Shown one piece after another: positions 16,776 through 24,489 of a DNA stretch of 64,000 bases. Within the stretch, counting starts at the first letter, position 1. Each line of letters opens with the position of its first letter. The position numbers were made by a program, and so were the translations under genes. The DNA lies in the NCBI RefSeq assembly GCF_022803015.1, contig NZ_JAFKON010000003.1, forward strand, positions 1-64,000. Reading direction: 5' to 3'. The stretch is from Arthrobacter humicola (GTDB lineage: Bacteria > Actinomycetota > Actinomycetes > Actinomycetales > Micrococcaceae). Below the pieces are notes generated by a model. That model ran no database searches. It was not told where the DNA came from and worked only from the letters and a program-made list of their open reading frames with translations.

Positions 16776-17672
16776 ATGTTCACCGGCTTGAGTGCCTTCC
16801 CCCTGACCCCTCTGGCAGATGATGCTGTTGACGAGCATGCCTTCGTTCGTCTGATCGAACGGCTCTCGGAGGCGAAGGTTGATTCCATCACGGCGCTCGG
16901 ATCCACCGGCTCCTACGCGTATCTGAGCAGTGAGGAACGAAGCCGTGTGGCCCGTCTTGCTGTCGAGCACGCCGACGAAACACCCGTGTTCATTGGTGTC
17001 GGGGCCTTGCGGACCTCACACGTCCTCGCGAACGCTGAAAGGGCAGAACAGGCGGGAGCTTCCGGGCTCCTGCTGGCTCCCATGACCTATCAACCCCTCA
17101 CCGACGATGACGTGTTCGAACTCTTCCAAACCGTCACCGCGAACTCGTCGCTGCCCGTCATCGTCTATGACAATCCGGGCACCACCCACTTCACCTTCAC
17201 GACCGAACTGTACGGACGCATCGCGGAACTGACCGGAATCGCTTCCATCAAAATCCCCGGCGTGCCGGCCGATCCGGAGCAGGCGCACGCGCGGGTTCAG
17301 GAAATCCGCGCCGCCGTCCCTGCGCACGTGACCATCGGAGTTTCCGGTGACGCCAAGGCCGCCGCCGGACTGGCTGCCGGGTGCGATGCCTGGTACTCCG
17401 TCATTGGCGGCACTTTGCCCGCCCCGGCGATGCGGATCACCCAGGCCGCCCTGGAAGGGCGGGCCTCCAATGCGTTCGCGGAGTCCGAACGGCTGGCACC
17501 GTTGTGGCAGTTATTTGCCGAGTTTGGCGGGAGTATCCGGGTTGTTGCGGCAATAGCGGAACAGCTGGGACTGGCATCACAATCGTGCCTGCCTCTTCCC
17601 CTCCAAGGATTGACTGCGAAGCAGCGTGCCCGTGTTGGCAGGATTGTCGATGAGCTCGGGCTTAACCCGTAG
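16776..17672 (+). CDS. DHDPS/N-acetylneuraminate lyase-family aldolase
   Basis: A 298-residue class I aldolase of the DapA/NanA superfamily. The Schiff-base lysine lies in IASIKIPGVP, the proton-shuttle tyrosine in PVIVYDNPGTTHF, and the GSTGSYAYLS loop corresponds to the carboxylate-binding GTTGE motif, here altered. The G-[ST]-T-G-E Glu is replaced, hinting at a non-lysine-pathway substrate. ATG 16776 follows AAAGGAG; the upstream ATG at 16728 adds residues without homology. It overlaps the following MFS gene by 23 bp. Confidence 0.82.
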   Translation: MFTGLSAFPLTPLADDAVDEHAFVRLIERLSEAKVDSITALGSTGSYAYLSSEERSRVARLAVEHADETPVFIGVGALRTSHVLANAERAEQAGASGLLLAPMTYQPLTDDDVFELFQTVTANSSLPVIVYDNPGTTHFTFTTELYGRIAELTGIASIKIPGVPADPEQAHARVQEIRAAVPAHVTIGVSGDAKAAAGLAAGCDAWYSVIGGTLPAPAMRITQAALEGRASNAFAESERLAPLWQLFAEFGGSIRVVAAIAEQLGLASQSCLPLPLQGLTAKQRARVGRIVDELGLNP

Positions 17673-18876
17673 CGCTGGCCTCGGCGTTCCCTGCAGGGAG
17701 GACCGCCGGATCGGTGCGCTGGCCCGCTACGTCTTCGCCGCAACCCTGGTTCGCAGCGCAGACGGGGGCGCAGTGGTCGCCATTGTGCTGCTCGCCCACG
17801 CCTGCGGGATGCCGGGCTGGCTGGCCGGGCTCCTGGGAGCATCAATCACCGCACCCCACCTGCTCGGCCCGTTCATCGCACGACGCCTCGATACAGCACG
17901 TGACGGACGCAAAGTGATCGCGTGCTCCGCCGTCATCCACGGGGTGCTGCTCGGTGCTGCTGCACTGCTCCTGCCCGTCGCCTGGGCGATCTGTCCAGCC
18001 ATGCTGCTCTTTGCCTCGGGCATCTTCGGGCCGATGCTCACCGGCGGGATCAGCAGCCGCCTGCCCTCTATCGCCGGCCCCGGGCAGCGCAGCCAACGCA
18101 GAGCACAAAGCTGGGACGTCGCAAGCTACGGGATCAGCGGCACCCTCGGCCCGGCAGCAGTGGCATGGATCGCGGCAGCATCCGACGCACTCACCGCGAC
18201 ACTGGTCCTGGCCGGAGCCGCCGTCGTTGGTGCTGGAGCCGTCCTCGCACTCCCCAAGCAAGAGCCGCCCGACAAGGCCGTTGAGGTGCCGTCCCCCGGT
18301 CGAACACTGCGCCTCATCTGGGCACGTGGTCCGCTGCGCCGCACACTCGGACTCACCGTGACCGTCGCATTCTCTGTCGCCGCGCTACCGATCTACGCCG
18401 TTGCAACTGCTCCCGCGTTCGGCGGGGCCTCAGCCGCCGGAACACTGGTCGCGGCATATGGGATAGGGAATCTCCTCGGATCAGCAGCGCTCATGCTCCG
18501 GCCCCTTCGCCGCGACGCAGACCCTCTCATGAGCTCCCTCGCCGCACTCGTCGCGGCAACGCTGATACTGGTGATGCTCACTCCGACGCTTCCCACATCC
18601 CTCATTGCCTTCGGCCTGGCAGGGATCGCCAACGCGATGTTCTTCGCGGCAACACTCGCCGCGCGAAGCGAATACGCACCCATCGAGGCCCGCGGCCAAG
18701 TCTTCATCTGGGTGGGCGCACTCAAGATCGCTGCAGGATCAGCCGGGACAGCCGTCGCGGGTGCAACCATCGCACAAACGGTCTGGGCACCGCTTCTGCT
18801 GGCGACAGCCCTCACAGCAATTGCCGCGACCACCAGCATCATCGAGCGCTCCCGTCCACGCTTGTCCAAGCACTAG
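17650..18876 (+). CDS. Major facilitator superfamily transporter
   Basis: A 408-residue membrane protein with about 12 helices and an efflux-type organisation (LTGGISSRLPSIAGP, NAMFFAATLAARSEYAP). The start ATG 17650 lies inside the end of the aldolase gene in another frame, so the two are translationally coupled. As the last gene of the XRE-cupin set it probably exports a metabolite or drug. No substrate-specific motif was recognised. Confidence 0.8.
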   Translation: MSSGLTRSAGLGVPCREDRRIGALARYVFAATLVRSADGGAVVAIVLLAHACGMPGWLAGLLGASITAPHLLGPFIARRLDTARDGRKVIACSAVIHGVLLGAAALLLPVAWAICPAMLLFASGIFGPMLTGGISSRLPSIAGPGQRSQRRAQSWDVASYGISGTLGPAAVAWIAAASDALTATLVLAGAAVVGAGAVLALPKQEPPDKAVEVPSPGRTLRLIWARGPLRRTLGLTVTVAFSVAALPIYAVATAPAFGGASAAGTLVAAYGIGNLLGSAALMLRPLRRDADPLMSSLAALVAATLILVMLTPTLPTSLIAFGLAGIANAMFFAATLAARSEYAPIEARGQVFIWVGALKIAAGSAGTAVAGATIAQTVWAPLLLATALTAIAATTSIIERSRPRLSKH

Positions 18877-18966
18877 CCCGCCTGAATTCCACAACACCCT
18901 CGCGCGGACCGGCAGCACGCCGCGGCGAGTGCACCAGAGGCACGCCAAAAACGCCGCCAAAACAAC

Positions 18967-19021
18967 GCCAAATAGCTCCGCGATTCACACGGTTATTTTG
19001 TGGATCGCAGCGCTATTTGGC
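18967..19021. promoter_or_regulatory. Long inverted repeat in the MFS-RidA interval
   Basis: gccaaatagc at 18967-18976 pairs with gctatttggc at 19012-19021, and an inner cgcgat/atcgc plus cacac/tgtg pairing extends it. It lies between two convergent genes, so it could be a bidirectional terminator, although the T run is short. An alternative is an insertion scar. Confidence 0.45.
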
Positions 19022-19117
19022 AGTAAATTCGCAGGCCTTAGTTGCCGATGAGTAGGGCTTCTCTGGCTGTGTCGATGATCTCGGGAGTGAGCGAATCGAG
19101 GTGGTCGTGCGTTTGGA

Positions 19118-19510
19118 TCACCCCACGCGGCGCATCGCCTGCAGTTCGATCTCGACGCGCGCCCTGAGCGGGAGCCCGGCGACGGCGACCGTCGTGCGCG
19201 CGGGGTACTGGCCGTCGAAGTACCTCGCGTACACGGCGTTCATCGCTGCGAAGTCGTCCATGTCGACGAGGAAGACGTTGACTTTGACGACATCGCGCAA
19301 GCTGCTGCCGGCTGCCTCGAGGACGAGGCCAAGGTTGTCGAAGACGCGTGCGGTCTGCTCCTCGATGCCACCGCCGACCAGCTGCCCGGTCGCCGGGTCG
19401 ATGGGCGTCTGCCCGGAAAGGAACAGCAGACCATTCGGTATACCGCACGCTTGGGAGTAGGGGCCCACGGGCGCCGGGGCGCTCTCGGCCATCACATAGG
19501 TCGGTTCCAT
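19118..19510 (-). CDS. RidA-family (enamine/imine deaminase) protein
   Basis: A 130-residue trimeric RidA/YjgF protein that hydrolyses reactive 2-aminoacrylate-type enamines. SAPAPVGPYSQACGIPNGLL and LEAAGSSLRDVVKVNVFLVD are diagnostic, and the substrate-carboxylate Arg is in YPARTTVAVAGLPL. ATG 19510 is taken as the start because a purine-rich site precedes it and upstream frame sequence has no homology. It faces a small gene 91 bp upstream on the same strand. Confidence 0.88.
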   Translation of the reverse strand: MEPTYVMAESAPAPVGPYSQACGIPNGLLFLSGQTPIDPATGQLVGGGIEEQTARVFDNLGLVLEAAGSSLRDVVKVNVFLVDMDDFAAMNAVYARYFDGQYPARTTVAVAGLPLRARVEIELQAMRRVG

Positions 19511-19601
19511 CGCTGAGGCCCTCTCCGTCGGACGACGCGCACTGCCGGAGCGTACCGGCCGGCGACCGGGTACCACGGCAGTCCGCTCGCTGATTTTCAG
19601 T

Positions 19602-19850
19602 CTACTGCCGGCACGGCTGCGGTGAGCTCTCAGCCGTCCGGCACCTGCTCGGGACTTTTTGCGGCAGGTCCCGTTCCGCACTCACTGTGTACATATCAGG
19701 TCCGTGGCGGGTGACGAGAATGCCCTGCCATCCTTCATTCAACGAGTGGTTACGGGCCATCTCTACAGCCGTGTTGATACTGTTCTCGATTTCCGTCGGG
19801 GATAGGCCTGTGATGTGGAAGTAGCGGTCGGCCTCGATCGTGATAATCAT
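19602..19850 (-). CDS. Hypothetical small protein, 82 aa
   Basis: ATG 19850 has AGGAG at 4-nt spacing. The peptide begins MIITIEADRYFHITGLSPTE and contains a helix-rich middle (INTAVEMARNHSLNEGWQG) and LVTRHGPDMYTVS. The first 60 residues look like a compact alpha/beta domain; the C-terminal part is basic and disordered. Family not recognised. Confidence 0.55.
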   Translation of the reverse strand: MIITIEADRYFHITGLSPTEIENSINTAVEMARNHSLNEGWQGILVTRHGPDMYTVSAERDLPQKVPSRCRTAESSPQPCRQ

Positions 19851-19968
19851 TGGACTCCTGATTTGCTCTTAATATCGCCTTTGATTTGATGCTCATGATG
19901 TGGGCACGCACATAGCGATTCGGCTCTTTGGGACGAAGAAGTGCCATGCGACTCAGTCTCCCGAGTAA

Positions 19969-20136
19969 TTGACCTCGGCCAAACTCAGGCTCGCCACGGC
20001 CTCCCTGGGCAAGCCCGGAACCAAAGTCCGCGATCTCTGCACCGAACTCGGCATCACCCGCCAAGCCCTTTACCGGCACGTATCACCGACGGGAGAGCTC
20101 CGTCCGGATGGCGAAAAGTTGCTGGCGAAGAACTAG
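19969..20136 (+). pseudogene. Serine resolvase, C-terminal helix-turn-helix fragment
   Basis: An open frame ending at TAG 20134 encodes LGKPGTKVRDLCTELGITRQ followed by ALYRHVSPTGELRPDG, the Hin-like DNA-binding tail of Tn3/Pin-type serine recombinases. There is an in-frame stop just upstream and no catalytic domain, so it is a relic. Other relics are at 31.9, 43.6, 53.5 and 63.8 kb. Confidence 0.75.
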
Positions 20137-20319
20137 GCCGGCAGCGGCCGAACAACTCCGGTTCATGCACCAGCCGGATGGAAAGGACCACACATCTTGG
20201 ACACGCGCGTATCCACTGGAATACTAGGAGGATCCGGGCGATGGCTCGGGTCTGCGAACTGGCGGGACCGAGTGGCGGCGTAAGCCTCCCTTCCGAGTCG
20301 CCACTGTGGAAGGAAAGTT

Positions 20320-20982
20320 GTGTCACCTGGTTCTGAAACGATGCGGCACGACGGGGATTCGATCTACGCCCAGCTGCGCTCTGAAATCCTAGCGGGTGCA
20401 ATTGCTCCGGCCACTCCCTTGCGGGAAGTTACCTTGGGGGAACGCTTCGGTGTCTCCCGCACGCCGGTGCGCGAGGCTCTTCGCCGCCTCCAGCACGACC
20501 GTCTTCTGGACCGCGGCGCCCGTGGACTGCAGGTCCATCAGGCAACACCCCAGGAAGTCATCCAGGTCTATGACGTGCGGATTCTTTTGGAACAGGAGGC
20601 GGCCGGGCAGGCGGCCCTGTCCCACGACATCACTGACATTATGCAGCTCGAAGGCCTGGTGGAACGTGACCGCGCACTTTCGGAGCCGGATGACAACACC
20701 CGGGCGTCGACGAACCTGGAGTTCCACGCTGCCGTCTGGGCGGCTGCGCACAATCCCGTGCTCCAGGATCTCCTGCAGCGGCTGTCCACCCACTTGATCC
20801 GCACGCCGCACTCGACTCTGTCTGTGGGAGAGCGTTGGGACGAGGCCCTGGCCGAGCATTCGAAGCTGGTCGCGGCCATCACCGCCGGCGACGAAACTGC
20901 TGCGCGGAACACCGCACGCGAGCACATGGAGACAGCCCGTCGGATCAGGCTAGACCTGCTGCGGAAATCGGCCTCCCACTAA
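20320..20982 (+). CDS. GntR-family regulator, FadR/FCD subgroup
   Basis: A 220-residue repressor-type protein: winged helix at residues 12-75 (LREVTLGERFGVSRTPVREA) and an all-helical FCD ligand domain with the metal/acid-binding residues in the NLEFHAAVWAAAHNP and EHSKLVAAITAGD segments. GTG 20320 follows AAGGA at suitable spacing; ATG 20341 is an alternative. It precedes an ABC importer and a flavoprotein, each with a TGTATACA palindrome in its promoter, so it very probably controls both in response to an organic-acid or amino-acid ligand. Confidence 0.88.
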   Translation: MSPGSETMRHDGDSIYAQLRSEILAGAIAPATPLREVTLGERFGVSRTPVREALRRLQHDRLLDRGARGLQVHQATPQEVIQVYDVRILLEQEAAGQAALSHDITDIMQLEGLVERDRALSEPDDNTRASTNLEFHAAVWAAAHNPVLQDLLQRLSTHLIRTPHSTLSVGERWDEALAEHSKLVAAITAGDETAARNTAREHMETARRIRLDLLRKSASH

Positions 20983-21184
20983 GATCACTGCCGGGCTCTC
21001 CGGCTAGCTCTCCGGGCCCCGAAGCCCCAGCTTTTCTGCCTTCTCCCGGGCATCAGCCCGGTGCTGCCACGGTTGCGCAGACCGCTGCCGTTTGTAACTG
21101 CCGCGGTGGTGGCGAAGCGTTCGCACCCATCGAAGACTCGTAATGACTTGCCGTGATTGCGGTCACCATGCCACACTGTACTTC

Positions 21185-21196
21185 ACTGTATACAGT
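21185..21196. promoter_or_regulatory. GntR operator candidate upstream of the ABC importer
   Basis: ACTGTATACAGT is a perfect 12-bp palindrome 26 bp before the ATPase start; a half-site-like CACTGTA lies just upstream. The same TGTATACA core recurs at 24441-24448. Confidence 0.65.
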
Positions 21197-21221
21197 CGTA
21201 TTCCATCAAAGGAGATAGATC

Positions 21222-21971
21222 ATGACAGCCATCACGGAGACGGACACCGTCGTTGAGTTCCGCGGAGTCGGCAAGCGCTTTGGCAGCATGCAGGCCCTGA
21301 CCGGCATTGATTTGTCGGTGCGCCGTGGCGAGGTGGTCGTCATCCTGGGCCCGTCAGGGTCGGGCAAATCGACGCTGTGCCGGTGCATCAACCGGCTCGA
21401 AGCCATCGACGAGGGCCACATTCTCATCGACGGCCACGAACAGCCGGTGGAGGGCACGGATCTGTACAAGTTCCGTACCGAGGTGGGGATGGTCTTTCAG
21501 TCCTTCAACCTCTTCTCCCACAAGACCATCCTGGAGAACATCACCCTCGCCCCACGGAAAATTCTCGGCCTGGACAAACAGGCGGCAGAGACGCGGGCCC
21601 ACGAACTGCTTGCCATGGTCGGCATCGCCGACAAGGCACACAGCCGGCCGTCCCAGCTCTCCGGAGGCCAGAAGCAGCGCGCGGCCATCGCCCGCGCACT
21701 GGCCATGGATCCCAAGGTCCTGCTCTTTGATGAACCGACGTCGGCGCTCGATCCGGAATCCACCCGCGAGGTTCTGGCGACCATGCGGAGCCTCGCGCAG
21801 AGCGGCACGACGATGATCGTCGTGACCCACGAGATGTCGTTCGCGCGGGCCTTCGCGGACCGGATCGTGTTCATGGCCGCCGGAGCCATCGTGGAAATTG
21901 CCGACCCTGAAACGTTTTTCACCTCCCCTTCCTCCGACCGGGCCAAAGCCTTCCTCTCCTCGGTCCACTAA
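21222..21971 (+). CDS. ABC transporter ATPase, polar amino-acid type
   Basis: A 249-residue nucleotide-binding subunit. Walker A is GPSGSGKST (residues about 47-55), the Q-loop lies in VFQSFNLFSHKT, the signature is LSGGQKQR, Walker B is VLLFDEPTSALDPE and the H-loop is VVTHEMSF. The EAIDEGHILIDG region is typical of the GlnQ/HisP (PAAT) branch. It is first in a four-gene operon with a binding protein and two permeases, and carries AAAGGAG before ATG 21222. Confidence 0.92.
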   Translation: MTAITETDTVVEFRGVGKRFGSMQALTGIDLSVRRGEVVVILGPSGSGKSTLCRCINRLEAIDEGHILIDGHEQPVEGTDLYKFRTEVGMVFQSFNLFSHKTILENITLAPRKILGLDKQAAETRAHELLAMVGIADKAHSRPSQLSGGQKQRAAIARALAMDPKVLLFDEPTSALDPESTREVLATMRSLAQSGTTMIVVTHEMSFARAFADRIVFMAAGAIVEIADPETFFTSPSSDRAKAFLSSVH

Positions 21972-22011
21972 CAGCACCTGTGCAACGACGCACCCACCCT
22001 AAGGAGTCACC

Positions 22012-22881
22012 ATGAAACGCCAGCACTTCCTGCCGGCCCTGGCCATCGCCGGCGCACTGGTCCTGGGCACCACAGCCTGCGGCGGCAGCACCCCGGCCGC
22101 CGAGACCCAACCGGCCCGGAGCTTCCCGGCCAACAGCACGATGGACAAGATCCAGAAACGCGGCAAAGTGATCGTCGGGGTCAAATTCGACCAGCCGCTC
22201 TTTGGCGTGAAGAATCCGGTCACCGGCAAGATGGAAGGCCTGGACATTGAGATGGCCAGAATCCTGGCCAGGGACCTCACCGGCAGTGCGGAGAATGTCG
22301 AGTTCGTTGAGGCGGTCACCAAAAACCGTGAGGCGTTCCTGCAGCAGAACAAGGTCGACGCCGTCATCGCCTCCTATGCAGTGACGGACGAACGGAAGAA
22401 AGTCGTCAGTTTCGCCGGACCCTACCTTGAGAGCAACGTGGCCCTGCTGGTACGCAAGGACGACAGCTCAGTGAACAAACCCGAGGACCTGGCCGGAAAG
22501 ACCGTGTGTTCCACCACCGGGGCCCGCGCGGCCCAGCTCATCGGTGCGGCCGTGCCCGCGGCCAACGTGGTCCTGTTCAGCACCTACAGTGAATGCGCGC
22601 AGGCACTGAAGGATAAGAGGGTCGACGCGGTGACCACGACCGAGGCGATCCTGCTCGGTGTCCAGTCCCAGAATCCGGATGCCTACCGCATCGCGGACGG
22701 CCATTTGGCCGATGCCGAGGAATTTGCCATCGGCGTGGCCAAGGACGACGCAGCATTTCATGACTACCTCGATCAGCTCCTGACCAAGGCCATCGCGGAC
22801 GGGGACTGGAAGAAGGCCTACGACGCCACGATCGGCCAGGTCAAGCCCGGCGACGTTACCCCGCCCAAAGTAACGCTGTAG
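22012..22881 (+). CDS. ABC substrate-binding lipoprotein, polar amino-acid type
   Basis: A 289-residue family 3 (SBP_bac_3) binding protein. The signal peptide ends in a lipobox LGTTACGG with the lipidated Cys at about residue 23. The ligand domain shows KVIVGVKFDQPLFGVKNP, LDIEMARILARDL and GKTVCSTTGARAAQLI, typical of binding proteins for glutamate-, histidine- or glutamine-like solutes. AAGGAG precedes ATG 22012. It delivers substrate to the two permeases downstream. Exact ligand unknown; the adjacent flavoprotein suggests a carboxylate-rich compound. Confidence 0.9.
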   Translation: MKRQHFLPALAIAGALVLGTTACGGSTPAAETQPARSFPANSTMDKIQKRGKVIVGVKFDQPLFGVKNPVTGKMEGLDIEMARILARDLTGSAENVEFVEAVTKNREAFLQQNKVDAVIASYAVTDERKKVVSFAGPYLESNVALLVRKDDSSVNKPEDLAGKTVCSTTGARAAQLIGAAVPAANVVLFSTYSECAQALKDKRVDAVTTTEAILLGVQSQNPDAYRIADGHLADAEEFAIGVAKDDAAFHDYLDQLLTKAIADGDWKKAYDATIGQVKPGDVTPPKVTL

Positions 22882-22891
22882 GGATCCGCTG

Positions 22892-23536
22892 ATGTCATTC
22901 CTTCTCAATCACCTCGGCGATTTCGGCCAGGGCGTGATGGTGACTCTGGGACTCGTTCTCCTGGGTGCCGCCGGTTCGGTGCTCCTGGGGACACTGCTCG
23001 CCGCACTGCGGACCAGCCCCATCAGGACGGCCCGGGCTGTTTCCTCGGCCTACGTGCTGATTTTCAGGAACGTGCCGCTTCCCGTGCAGATGGTGCTGTT
23101 CGTCTTCGGACTGCCGGTCCTGGGCATCCAGTACTCGCTCTACACCTCGGCCGCCATCGTCCTGGTGCTCTACACCGCGCCGTTCGTAGCCGAAACCCTG
23201 CGCGCGGGCCTGAACACCGTGGACCGCGGCGAGCTGGAAGCCGGACGCGCCCTGGGCTTCGGGCCGATGGCCTCACTGAAACTCATCGTCCTCCCGCAAG
23301 CCTTCGCCACGGTGACCAGACCGCTTGGCAACGTCTTCATCACCATGGTCAAGAACACCTCGGTCGCTGCCCTGGTGGGGGTATCCGAACTGACGTTCCT
23401 TTCGGACAAGATCGCGGTGGATGAGGCACAACCGTTCATTATCTTCGGCGGGGCCGCCCTCTGCTACCTCGTCATCGGGCTGGTCATCGGCCGGCTCGTA
23501 TCCGCAGTCGATCAGAAGGTGGCGTTCAGCCGATGA
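22892..23536 (+). CDS. ABC permease, polar amino-acid type (first subunit)
   Basis: A 214-residue membrane subunit of the HEQRo/PAAT type with about five helices. The EAA loop reads ELEAGRALGFGPMASLKLIV LPQ, the contact with the ATPase, and MVKNTSVAALVGVSELTF is the conserved post-loop helix. It overlaps the next permease by 4 bp (ATGA), so the two form a heterodimeric pore. Confidence 0.9.
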   Translation: MSFLLNHLGDFGQGVMVTLGLVLLGAAGSVLLGTLLAALRTSPIRTARAVSSAYVLIFRNVPLPVQMVLFVFGLPVLGIQYSLYTSAAIVLVLYTAPFVAETLRAGLNTVDRGELEAGRALGFGPMASLKLIVLPQAFATVTRPLGNVFITMVKNTSVAALVGVSELTFLSDKIAVDEAQPFIIFGGAALCYLVIGLVIGRLVSAVDQKVAFSR

Positions 23537-24396
23537 GTACCGTATCGCTTTTTGACCCGGCCGGTCCGCGCGCCAAACGCCGCCACCTGCTCCTGGAAAT
23601 CCTCACGGCCCTCATCGTGATCGCCGGCGCCTATCTGGTCTTCCGCGTCCTCTACGACAAAGGCGAGCTGAGCGCCGCGGCGTGGGCCCCGTTCGCCGAG
23701 TCCGGACTCTGGGCGCTTCTTGGCCAGGGGCTGTGGAACAACATTGCGGCCGCAGCCGTCGGCATGGTGCTGTCCATGATCACCGGATGCCTCCTGGCCT
23801 TCGGACTCGTCTCCACACACGCACCTCTGCGCAGGACCTGCCGGGTCTACACGGACGTCTTCAGCAGCATCCCCCTGCTCCTGCTGCTCTACTTCACGTC
23901 CCTGGTGCTGCCCAACTACGGCCTCAAACTCGGGGACTTCTGGTTCCTGGTCATCGCGTTGACCCTGTACAGCGGGGCCGTCATCGGTGACCTGCTGCGC
24001 TCCGGGATCCTCGCGCTGCCGCCGGGTCAGGCCGAGGCCTCCCTCGCACTGGGTTTCTCCCACGTCGGGACGCTGCGCCTGGTCCTGCTCCCGCAGGCCC
24101 TGCGGTCCATGAGTCCTGCTCTCGTGAGCCAGCTCATCATCCTCTTCAAGGGAACAGCACTGGCCTTTGTGCTCGGCGGCTACATGGAACTGCTGAGGTC
24201 CGCCACCGTCATCGGCCAGTACTACACCCGGTCCCTGCTGCAGGCCCAGTTTGTTGCCGCGCTGGGATTCCTGGTCGTCAACATCGCCCTCGGCGCCCTC
24301 GCCGTGGCCCTGGAGCGCCGCCAAAACCGCCTCGCCGCCCAGGAACCGCTCCCCGTGACAGCGGCAGAGCCAGCCCCCGTACCGGCCCACCGCTAA
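23533..24396 (+). CDS. ABC permease, polar amino-acid type (second subunit)
   Basis: A 287-residue partner permease. After a cytoplasmic N-terminus and an anchor helix it carries VGMVLSMITGCLLAFGLVST and the EAA loop AEASLALGFSHVGTLRLVLL PQ, then LFKGTALAFVLGGYMELL. The C-terminal 25 residues are proline/alanine-rich. It is coupled to the preceding permease by ATGA overlap and ends the importer operon 94 bp before the flavoprotein. Confidence 0.9.
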   Translation: MSTVSLFDPAGPRAKRRHLLLEILTALIVIAGAYLVFRVLYDKGELSAAAWAPFAESGLWALLGQGLWNNIAAAAVGMVLSMITGCLLAFGLVSTHAPLRRTCRVYTDVFSSIPLLLLLYFTSLVLPNYGLKLGDFWFLVIALTLYSGAVIGDLLRSGILALPPGQAEASLALGFSHVGTLRLVLLPQALRSMSPALVSQLIILFKGTALAFVLGGYMELLRSATVIGQYYTRSLLQAQFVAALGFLVVNIALGALAVALERRQNRLAAQEPLPVTAAEPAPVPAHR

Positions 24397-24435
24397 CACC
24401 CCCGGGCCGCCTCTACCCCCAAATCACCCCTGCCA

Positions 24436-24451
24436 GACTGTGTATACAGTC
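24436..24451. promoter_or_regulatory. Second GntR operator candidate, upstream of the flavoprotein gene
   Basis: gactgtgtatacagtc contains the palindromic TGTATACA core found at 21187-21194 and lies 39 bp before the start at 24490. This indicates separate but coordinated control of the flavoprotein. Confidence 0.6.
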
Positions 24452-24489
24452 AAATACTTATGAATTCAACATGAAGGAGACGGAAAACA

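Noticed and set aside
23512..24399. Long minus-strand frame opposite the second ABC permease
   Set aside because: Antisense shadow of a clear permease gene, rich in Gly, Gln and Asp with no homology.
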